Assembly: GCA_900542285.1 (NCBI GenBank)
Contig: UQNF01000062.1
Span: 1-6,754 of the forward strand
Direction: 5' to 3'
DNA: 6,754 nt
From: an uncultured Clostridium sp.
GTDB taxonomy: Bacteria; Bacillota; Clostridia; Christensenellales; CAG-138
Shown here: one piece after another, positions 1 to 5,174 of the stretch
How the letters are laid out: the number at the start of each line of letters is the position of its first letter
Position numbering within the stretch: position 1 is the stretch's first letter
Translations under genes and position numbers: made by a program
The notes under the pieces: generated by a model
Told to the model about the DNA's origin: nothing
Databases searched by the model: none
The model's input: only the letters and a program-made list of their open reading frames with translations

Positions 1-34
1 CCTGCCGCAGGCCGGCGCAAATGGCTCGTTTCAT
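1..34 (-). CDS. Start of an unidentified gene, cut by the window edge
   Basis: An ATG at 34-32 opens a frame that runs off the left edge and reads MKRAICAGLRQ. An AAGGAG ribosome binding site lies at 51-46, 11 bases before the ATG, a little long but acceptable. It points the same way as the other genes and starts 93 bases after the stop of lipoprotein C, so it may be a further operon member. Eleven residues are too few to assign a family. The start resembles none of the three lipoproteins beyond M-K. It is supported only by the binding site, the start codon and the absence of a stop. Confidence 0.45.
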   Translation of the reverse strand, partial: MKRAICAGLRQ

Positions 35-70
35 GGGTTCGCTCTCTCCTTTCCGCGATTTTGGGTAATA

Positions 71-112
71 GGGAAGCAGGCATGGCGGATTTCCCTGCGG
101 TCATGCCTTCCC
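71..112 (-). other. Imperfect hairpin between lipoprotein C and the next gene
   Basis: Bases 79-84 (ggcatg) pair with 102-107 (catgcc), and 71-75 (gggaa) pair with 108-112 (ttccc), with a three-base bulge at 76-78 and a 17-base loop. An alternative fold pairs 76-80 (gcagg) with 94-98 (cctgc). On the transcribed strand no U-run follows the stem, so it is a poor intrinsic terminator. It may attenuate read-through, stabilise the 3' end of the lipoprotein C transcript, or mean nothing. Confidence 0.25.
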
Positions 113-127
113 AACGCTTGCAGAGTA

Positions 128-1558
128 TCAATATCCTGCGAATCTATCAATGATGCTGCCATCAATCGCATTTATAGTAAGTAGACTTGTATAACCGCTT
201 GTTCCACGTTGGATGCCATAGCTGTCAACCGAATGTCCGAAAAAGTCCCATACAGGAACGAGTAAACCTTGTGAACCGACATTTCTTTCAGTTATCCGCA
301 TCAGCCCTAAAGTTACATGGTCGATAAAATACTCGCAAGTCCATTCTTCTTCAGACGTATCATATTCGTTATCAACAATGACAATCATTTCCTCAAATAT
401 TGCTTGGATTGATGAAAACGGTAATAGCATTGCGCCCTCCGCCTCTATATCTGTCAGTTCATGCGGTGAACGATACTCAAACATAGCAATTCCATTATCA
501 TCTATGAAAACACGGATTTTTTCATATAGCCACGGCTTTGCAAATTGCTCACCCTCATACAGTATTTTCCTGTCGCCGCCTCCGTCATCGGTATAAGTAA
601 CTGCTACACCATTGATTTCTCTCGTAAACATGAATTCGTAAACGCCGGTTGGACAGATATTTTCTGCTGCATGTTTTCTCATTCCAGTACATGTAAAGCC
701 ATTAAGCCCCATTTTTTGTAGTGAAGTTTCCGCAATATCCAATGCCTCTGCCTGAGTTGTATGTAAAGGCAGAGATTCCACGCTGCTGCTATCAGGCGAG
801 GGAATCGCACGGTTTAATAAAATGTCAAGGCAACTGTCATCAAGATTTCTATAATACTCCAATCGCGCAGAACCGGACTCGGTATAAACATTGATTCTTG
901 ACAATCTGCCATCATCTCGGAGCGCATAATAGTGAACATATTTGCCATCCTCAGCGGGATTGTCAAACTGGTATTGGAGCGGCTCATACGTTGCCTGGGA
1001 CGGAGCGTTTTCAAGACTTTGCATGGTATCGGCAAGCGAAGCATCATATTCCGCTTGTTCCAAATATCGTTCACTGAACCAGGTATCGTTATTTGCATTG
1101 GTCGTAAGGTCTTCAATAATATTATCGTAGTATTTTTGGGGCAACAGGCTAAGATCGTCAGAGACAGGCCTAGCACCCTCAAACAATACTTCAACAAGGC
1201 GCTTTACCGTATCATTTGCCAAGCGGGACATTTTTACCCGTGCAATGGGCATTTTATCGGCTTGCGGAAGGATTATCGAAGCATCCGTATGTACGAGCAG
1301 TTTGCCTTTTGCACTAATGGACTCAAGTTTCAGATTTTGTGGTATTCCAAGATTCATTATGAAAATATTGATTTCATACTCAGAGGTTTCGGTACGCGGT
1401 TGCGTGGTTTTTTCAGACATATTTTCCGTGCCCTGAGCTTTTTCAAGTAATCTGTCTAAGTTTTTTCCTATCACTATCGGGCTCTCCGGCGTTTTCTGGC
1501 ATGCGGCGGCGCCAAGTGCCATAACCGCGATAAGCAATATAGCAATTACCTTTTTCAT
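128..1558 (-). CDS. Lipoprotein C, paralogue of A and B (DUF6034-like)
   Basis: This is a predicted surface lipoprotein of 476 aa. Residues 1-19 form a signal peptide (MKK, then a hydrophobic stretch ending LGAAA), with the lipid-acceptor at Cys20 and QKTPE just after it. Residues 21-60 are a polar linker. The body shares blocks with its two paralogues: 'ILPQADKMPIARV' (96-108), a helix around 267-285 (TTQAEALDIAETSLQKMGL), 'YEFMFTREINGVAVTYT' (307-323), 'WLYEKIRVFIDDNGI' (343-357), 'LLPFSSIQAIFEEMI' (378-392), 'GLLVPVWDFFG' (431-441) and 'TINAIDGSIIDRFAGY' at the end. No catalytic motif is seen and the function is unknown. The start is fixed by the signal peptide. A weak GAGG lies at 1572-1569, 10 bases upstream. 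It has its own promoter candidate and a repeat element in the gap after the kinase gene, so it may be separately controlled. The DUF6034 assignment is from memory. Confidence 0.88.
   Translation of the reverse strand: MKKVIAILLIAVMALGAAACQKTPESPIVIGKNLDRLLEKAQGTENMSEKTTQPRTETSEYEINIFIMNLGIPQNLKLESISAKGKLLVHTDASIILPQADKMPIARVKMSRLANDTVKRLVEVLFEGARPVSDDLSLLPQKYYDNIIEDLTTNANNDTWFSERYLEQAEYDASLADTMQSLENAPSQATYEPLQYQFDNPAEDGKYVHYYALRDDGRLSRINVYTESGSARLEYYRNLDDSCLDILLNRAIPSPDSSSVESLPLHTTQAEALDIAETSLQKMGLNGFTCTGMRKHAAENICPTGVYEFMFTREINGVAVTYTDDGGGDRKILYEGEQFAKPWLYEKIRVFIDDNGIAMFEYRSPHELTDIEAEGAMLLPFSSIQAIFEEMIVIVDNEYDTSEEEWTCEYFIDHVTLGLMRITERNVGSQGLLVPVWDFFGHSVDSYGIQRGTSGYTSLLTINAIDGSIIDRFAGY
1483..1501 (-). 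repeat. 19-base lipobox-region identity, copy in lipoprotein C
   Basis: The 19 bases tctccggcgttttctggca (plus strand) are identical to 6671-6689 in lipoprotein A. On the coding strand they span the lipid-acceptor Cys and the following QKTPE. It is a coding repeat from the shared N-terminus, not a mobile repeat. Confidence 0.7.
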
Positions 1559-1592
1559 ATCTGAAATACCTCGCTTTGCTGTCGTTGCCTAA

Positions 1593-1622
1593 ATTATACT
1601 GGAAGCGCCGATGCAAAATCCA
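1593..1622 (-). promoter_or_regulatory. Promoter candidate for lipoprotein C
   Basis: On the minus strand a perfect TATAAT lies at 1598-1593. The best -35 with an 18-base spacer is TGGATT at 1622-1617, matching TTGACA in three of six positions. A good -10 with a poor -35 is typical of promoters that need an activator. The expected start near 1586 would give a leader of about 28 bases before the ATG at 1558. No terminator is visible between the kinase stop and this site, so read-through from upstream could add to transcription. Confidence 0.5.
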
Positions 1623-1631
1623 TCATCAAGC

Positions 1632-1650
1632 TGTAATTAAAATGTAATTA
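1632..1650 (-). promoter_or_regulatory. Paired direct repeat, candidate response-regulator binding site
   Basis: TAATTACA occurs twice on the minus strand (1650-1643 and 1639-1632), exactly 11 bases apart. Read as 7-base units it is AATTACA-TTTT-AATTACA, with a 4-base AT-only spacer. OmpR/PhoB-family regulators bind head-to-tail as dimers to direct repeats with an 11-base period. The half-site also resembles the TT-rich Pho-box half-sites of Bacillus PhoP. The element starts just after the kinase stop codon and ends 10 bases upstream of the -35 position of the lipoprotein C promoter, a placement suited to activation. The regulator encoded at 3692-3030 is the natural candidate. Its binding here is inferred. 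Confidence 0.45.
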
Positions 1651-2274
1651 TTAAAAGCGCACCCAAACGGTCGTGCCTTTTTCAATGCTGCTTTCAATTA
1701 TAAGTTCCGCATCGTGGGCGGTCGCTATTTTTTTGACCAGCGCAAGACCAAGGCCACTGCCGCCCGCTTTTTTGCTGCGGGATTTGTCCACCATGTAGAA
1801 TGGCTCGAATATGCGCTCCATTGATTCCTTCGGGATGCCGCGCCCATAGTCCTTGACCTGTATCGTGTTGTTTGAAAAGGTGAGTAAAACCCGCTTATCC
1901 GCCGCGTCCGCATCGTATGCCTTTGCCGCGTTGTCCACAAGGTTGATGAGCAGGGACTGGATAAGGTCCGCGTTGCAGTTCAGCGTCCCGCCGCCGGAAT
2001 GGGTGATGAGAGTCACGCCACGGTCGGCAAGGCTTTTCTGCGTGTTCTGCCGCACAGTGTCAAACAGCGCGTCAACCTCGCAGGGCCTGCGCTCTATCTC
2101 GCGCTCCAGCGTGATAAGCTTCAAAAGCGTCTGCACCAGCCGCTCCAGCCATTCGCATTGACTCTCGATATGCTCTAAGGATGTGTCCTTTTCCTCGTCC
2201 GTCATGTTTGCCCGCCGCAGCATACGGGAGTGGAGCAGCAGCGCCGTAAGCGGCGTTTTGAATTCATGGGTCAC
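1651..2274 (-). CDS. Histidine kinase C-terminal fragment: phospho-acceptor and ATPase domains
   Basis: This 207-residue frame carries the whole catalytic half. The H-box is THEFKTPLTAL (His at residue 3), the N-box NLVDNAAKA (111-119), the G1 box DYGRGIP (142-148), the F-box FEPFYMVDKSRSKK (156-169) and the G2 box GGSGLGLAL (171-179), all with their key residues. The frame could open with the GTG at 2274, but no Shine-Dalgarno sequence precedes it, and that codon is an internal Val in the repaired kinase. If translated alone it would be a soluble kinase core without sensor or HAMP. Independent expression is not supported. It is listed so the intact domains are not lost. Confidence 0.6.
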   Translation of the reverse strand: MTHEFKTPLTALLLHSRMLRRANMTDEEKDTSLEHIESQCEWLERLVQTLLKLITLEREIERRPCEVDALFDTVRQNTQKSLADRGVTLITHSGGGTLNCNADLIQSLLINLVDNAAKAYDADAADKRVLLTFSNNTIQVKDYGRGIPKESMERIFEPFYMVDKSRSKKAGGSGLGLALVKKIATAHDAELIIESSIEKGTTVWVRF

Positions 2275-3028
2275 GCCGCCGATGAAAAGCCGCCTGCCGC
2301 TCGGCGGTTTCCATAAGCTCCGCTATGCGCGTTTCAACGGCCTCCGCCATCAGGTTGAAATCCCCCGCAAGCGCGCCTATCTCGTCTCCCGTATGCACAT
2401 CTGCCCGCATGGAATAATCGCCGCCCGCGATCTGTCGCGCCGTTTTTGCAAGGGAGGTCAGCGGCCTTGTGCTCCTGTGCATGATGACCGCGATGCAGCC
2501 CGCGCCCAAAAGGATGCCCGCGAGGCTTACGGCGGCAAATGTCCACGCTAAGCTTACGATGCTGTTATAGGTCGTGGAGATGTCCTCCACCACATATACG
2601 GCGTAGGATGTGTTTCTTACCGCTACAAGGCTGCCCGCAATAAGCACATTGCGCCCGTCTATTTCTCGCTCCGCGATCTTCATGGAATATTCGTTTTCGG
2701 GCAGCGGCAGAAACGTGCGCGGATTGACCGAAACGCCGGAATAGAGCGTTTCATCCCCGCGCATCAGCACGGAGGAGGAATCGGCAAAGCGGGAAAAGCA
2801 GTAGTTGACGAGGGAGGTTTCTACCGTTCGCGAATCGCCCTCCGCAATATAATAGCCCGCCATTTCCGAAAAAGAGGAGGCAAGGCTTTTTTGCCTGTCC
2901 CTTGCTCGGCTGTATGTAAGCTCCAATATGCTATTTTTGGAATGGATGAGAAGTACGGCGGAACAGGCCGTGACGATGACGAGCAGCACGGCGATACAGA
3001 TGAGAGAGGTTTTTTGCCACAGCTTCAT
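2264..3028 (-). CDS. Histidine kinase N-terminal fragment: sensor, membrane helices, HAMP
   Basis: This frame of 254 aa starts at MKLWQKTS. It has a hydrophobic helix at about 8-27, an extracytoplasmic loop to about 157, a second helix at 158-182, and a HAMP domain with RPLTSLAKTARQIAGGDYS (188-206) and GDEIGALAGDFNLMAEAV (214-231). After Phe248 it leaves the kinase frame and ends with HRRRDP and a TGA at 2266-2264. The start lies one base after the regulator stop (TGA-A-ATG), so translation is probably coupled. As it stands the product would be a membrane sensor with no phospho-acceptor. The sensor domain type is not recognised; a PAS/Cache-like fold is common at this size. Confidence 0.65.
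   Translation of the reverse strand: MKLWQKTSLICIAVLLVIVTACSAVLLIHSKNSILELTYSRARDRQKSLASSFSEMAGYYIAEGDSRTVETSLVNYCFSRFADSSSVLMRGDETLYSGVSVNPRTFLPLPENEYSMKIAEREIDGRNVLIAGSLVAVRNTSYAVYVVEDISTTYNSIVSLAWTFAAVSLAGILLGAGCIAVIMHRSTRPLTSLAKTARQIAGGDYSMRADVHTGDEIGALAGDFNLMAEAVETRIAELMETAERQAAFHRRRDP
2285..2288 (-). other. Frameshift site in the kinase gene
   Basis: The coding strand reads GCG GCT TTT CAT CGG here and reaches TGA six codons after the TTT. With three Ts instead of four it reads GCG GCT TTC ATC GGC GGC GTG ACC CAT GAA, giving AAFIGGVTHE. Short homopolymers are common places for real slippage and for base-calling errors. Confidence 0.75.
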
Positions 3029-3029
3029 T

Positions 3030-3692
3030 TCAGCGTTCCTCCAATCGGTAGCCAAACTTCGGTATAGCCCGTATCGCATCCCCAAGATTCAGCTTTTTGC
3101 GTAGGTTGGATATTTTCATATCCACCGCCCTCGTTTCGCCCGCATATTCATAGCCCCAAACATCAGAAAGGAGCTGCTCCCGTGATACGGTCAGGTTCTT
3201 GTTCTTTAGGAGCGTCAGCAGCACGTCAAATTCCAGCGGCTGAAGCTCAACGGCTCTTCCGGCTTTTGTCACCACCCGCGTTTCGCTGTTTAGCTCAATG
3301 TCCCGAACTCGGTAGACCGTGTTCAGCCTGCCGGTGCGCTTTAATACCTTTTCAATACGGACCATCAGCGTGAGCATATCAAAGGGCTTTACGATATAGT
3401 CCTCCGCGCCGTCCATAAGGCCCTTGATTTCCGATGCGGAGTCCGTCTTTGCGGTAATGTATATCACGGGGATATTATATCTCTCCATATAGGAAAACAG
3501 TTCAAAGCCGTCGATACCGGGAAGCATGATGTCCAAAAGTGCAAGGTCGTAGGCGTGATCGCCGGCAAGGCTGTCAGCGACTTTTTTTCCATTGTCAAAC
3601 ACGGCGTATCCATAGCCGATAAACTGCATATTGAGCGCTACGGCGTCGGATATGGCGTGGTCGTCCTCGACAATGAGTATCCTGTTTTTCAT
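3030..3692 (-). CDS. OmpR/PhoB-family response regulator
   Basis: This is a DNA-binding response regulator of 220 aa, full length for the family. The receiver domain (about 3-118) has the acidic pocket Glu9-Asp10-Asp11, the phospho-acceptor Asp54 in 'ALLDIMLPGIDG', the switch Thr80 in 'YITAK' and Lys102 in 'VKPFD'. The winged-helix output domain (about 124-218) has 'LQPLEFDVLLTLL' (150-162), 'SREQLLSDVWGYEY' (170-183), the recognition-helix segment 'TRAVDMKISNLRKKL' (187-201) and the wing 'IPKFGYRLE' (210-218). The start is supported by GGAGG at 3705-3701, 8 bases upstream. The kinase follows one base after its stop, so the two form a cognate pair. Its gene follows lipoprotein B by 71 bases. 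A plausible target is the 11-base-period repeat upstream of lipoprotein C. Closer subfamily assignment is not possible from sequence alone. Confidence 0.96.
   Translation of the reverse strand: MKNRILIVEDDHAISDAVALNMQFIGYGYAVFDNGKKVADSLAGDHAYDLALLDIMLPGIDGFELFSYMERYNIPVIYITAKTDSASEIKGLMDGAEDYIVKPFDMLTLMVRIEKVLKRTGRLNTVYRVRDIELNSETRVVTKAGRAVELQPLEFDVLLTLLKNKNLTVSREQLLSDVWGYEYAGETRAVDMKISNLRKKLNLGDAIRAIPKFGYRLEER
3037..3042 (-). promoter_or_regulatory. Ribosome binding site that fixes the kinase start
   Basis: GGAGGA lies inside the last codons of the regulator gene, 8 bases before the ATG at 3028. This supports MKLWQKTS as the start rather than the ATG at 3085, which would add 19 charged residues in front of the first membrane helix and overlap the regulator gene more deeply. 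Confidence 0.75.
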
Positions 3693-3737
3693 GCTGCCGC
3701 CCTCCGTTTATAAAAGCAGTTTACCATATGTCCGCCT

Positions 3738-3767
3738 TGTATCAAAAGCATATTCCCTGTTTGTCAA
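3738..3767 (-). promoter_or_regulatory. Weak promoter candidate before the response regulator
   Basis: A perfect TTGACA (3767-3762) overlaps the stop codon of lipoprotein B. With an 18-base spacer it is followed by GATACA (3743-3738), which matches the -10 consensus in only three of six positions. The 71-base gap between B and the regulator contains no terminator, so read-through from the A-B unit is at least as likely. It could give the two-component pair its own basal expression. Confidence 0.25.
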
Positions 3768-5164
3768 TATCCCAATCCTCTGTCGATTATGTTGCCGTCG
3801 ATGGCGTTGATAGTAATAAGGCTCGTTCCGTGGTCGGACAGCGAGATACCGTTGAAATCCGAAATCGTTCCGAAGAAATCCCATGCCGGAACCATGAGCG
3901 CGCTTCCGCTTCGGTTTTGTTCCGCAACGCGTGCATAGCCGAAGCGTATATTTTCAATGGTGATAATGCTTTGCGTATTTGCATATTTTAAGGCGATCAT
4001 TTTCTCAAAAATCTTCTCCACTTCACTGAAAGGGATAAGAGAGGAATCTTCAGTAACATTTTCAAGAATTGAATAGGGTGCCTCCCACCGCATTCCAACG
4101 ATGCCGTAATCGTTCACATAGTATGTAAGCGTTTCATATGGCCACGGCTCGTTATAAGTACCCGAATCTGTAATAGCGTCGCCTCTATTCGAGGTGTAGG
4201 TGATGGGCAGCCCGTTAAAATCGCGGGTATACCGCAGCACATAGCAGCATCTGACTGGATTTGTTCCGCCTGCACCGCCGTATTCTTTTGTTGTTGAATA
4301 GTGCATCATAAAGGGAATATTCAGCTTTTCGGTCAAGCTGTCGCACAGCTGCTTTGCCTTTTCCTGCGAAATGGTAATTTGCGGAATATCCTCCAGGCTT
4401 ATTGACTTATCAAGCCGAGTTATGTTTTCCGCTGTGACATAGCTTATTACAAAGCCGTCCGGAGCCGTGTTCTGCGAATATAAAGCGCGGGAATTACCTA
4501 AACCCTGTCCGTTATATATCTGTATGCCCTCATAGCCAAACTCTAACGATATACCTTCGCCGTATATCAATGCAAAACCTTCATCATCGACCTCGAACAA
4601 ACCCGAGATAGGGGCATCCTGCGCATCGTCCGCCGCGTTGTACTCCTGATATAAAGCGGCGATAGATTGTTGAATCCATTCTTCCCATGTCAAGATTTCT
4701 CCGTTTTTGCCATAGTGTGACATCCTTAAATCCTCATCAGAGGGGCCGGAAAAAAGCTGCTGTTGCGCAATGAGTATCTGTTTCATAATGCTGCTTTTTG
4801 AGGGTGCGGAATATGGGTCGTACAATTTCGAATGAACGAGCTCATGCAGCAGCACATCTGCCTGCTCTTGGGATATGGAGCCTGTGCTTATTCTGATAAT
4901 TGGTGCCGTGCTGGCTTCCGGCACATCGACTGCGGCATTTACCGAAACAGCTGTCATTCCGTCAGAACTTACAAAATCCGCTTCATATCGCAGCGGAGCG
5001 TTCACTTTTTCAGCTACGCTTTCGTCGCTTAATCCTTCGCTGGCCTTATCGATTAAACGGTCGGTATCCTTGCCAACTACAATATCCTGTTCCGGTGTAG
5101 GCTGGCAGGCGGCAGCGCCAAATGCCACAGCCATGCAAAGCAGAATTGCTATATATCTTTTCAT
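3764..5164 (-). CDS. Lipoprotein B, paralogue of A and C (DUF6034-like)
   Basis: This is a predicted surface lipoprotein of 466 aa. The signal peptide is MKRYIAILLCMAVAFGAAA, with lipid-acceptor Cys20 followed by QPTPEQDIVVGKDTDRL. Family blocks are 'VPEASTAPIIRIS' (81-93), 'ITISQEKAKQLCDSL' (263-277), 'YVLRYTRDFNGLPITYT' (308-324), 'WPYETLTYYVNDYGIVGMRWEAPY' (341-364), 'SLIPFSEVEKIFEKMI' (375-390), 'ALMVPAWDFFG' (422-432) and the terminal 'TINAIDGNIIDRGLGY'. The start is set by the signal peptide and by GGAGG at 5174-5170, 5 bases upstream, so A and B are almost certainly co-transcribed and probably co-translated. An HELVH pentapeptide at 107-111 resembles a zinc-protease motif but is not conserved in the paralogues. 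The function is unknown; anchoring outside the membrane beside a sensor kinase suggests an envelope role. The DUF6034 name is from memory. Confidence 0.88.
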   Translation of the reverse strand: MKRYIAILLCMAVAFGAAACQPTPEQDIVVGKDTDRLIDKASEGLSDESVAEKVNAPLRYEADFVSSDGMTAVSVNAAVDVPEASTAPIIRISTGSISQEQADVLLHELVHSKLYDPYSAPSKSSIMKQILIAQQQLFSGPSDEDLRMSHYGKNGEILTWEEWIQQSIAALYQEYNAADDAQDAPISGLFEVDDEGFALIYGEGISLEFGYEGIQIYNGQGLGNSRALYSQNTAPDGFVISYVTAENITRLDKSISLEDIPQITISQEKAKQLCDSLTEKLNIPFMMHYSTTKEYGGAGGTNPVRCCYVLRYTRDFNGLPITYTSNRGDAITDSGTYNEPWPYETLTYYVNDYGIVGMRWEAPYSILENVTEDSSLIPFSEVEKIFEKMIALKYANTQSIITIENIRFGYARVAEQNRSGSALMVPAWDFFGTISDFNGISLSDHGTSLITINAIDGNIIDRGLGY

Positions 5165-5174
5165 AATTGCCTCC

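Larger units (their letters stand above)
1651..3028 (-). pseudogene. Sensor histidine kinase, interrupted by a one-base frameshift
   Basis: Joined across the shift, this encodes a membrane histidine kinase of about 458 aa, a normal length for the family. It would autophosphorylate on a histidine and pass phosphate to the regulator encoded just upstream. Order of parts: first membrane helix (about 8-27), extracytoplasmic sensor region of about 130 aa (28-157), second membrane helix (158-182), HAMP (about 183-235), dimerisation and phospho-acceptor domain (THEFKTPLTAL, His254), then the ATPase domain. The reading frame breaks after '...ERQAAF'. Removing one T from the TTTT run (plus-strand aaaa, 2285-2288) restores '...AAFIGGVTHEFKTP', a canonical junction, so the break is a +1 insertion between HAMP and the phospho-acceptor helix. 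Everything else looks intact, so a recent mutation, phase variation or sequencing error are all possible. Confidence 0.8.

Noticed and set aside
932..1450. A 172-codon open frame on the plus strand
   Set aside because: It lies wholly inside lipoprotein C on the opposite strand, has low-complexity antisense-like composition and no convincing ribosome binding site, and the minus-strand gene has clear family conservation.
2264..2290. Programmed +1 frameshift joining the two kinase halves
   Set aside because: No in-frame stop or rare-codon pause at the shift site, no upstream Shine-Dalgarno stimulator and no clear downstream structure. A simple one-base insertion explains the data.
3026..3085. 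Upstream ATG at 3085 as the kinase start
   Set aside because: It would overlap the regulator gene by 56 bases and put 19 polar residues before the first membrane helix. The ATG at 3028 has a well-spaced GGAGGA.
3693..3763. Terminator or regulator-binding repeat between lipoprotein B and the regulator
   Set aside because: No stem followed by a U-run and no 11-base-period repeat like that before lipoprotein C; only the short palindrome CATATG at 3725-3730.
4832..4846. HELVH (HExxH zinc-protease motif) at residues 107-111 of lipoprotein B
   Set aside because: The aligned positions in the paralogues read VEVLF in C and YKALV in A, with no histidines, and no third ligand motif is evident. It looks like a chance match within a conserved helix.
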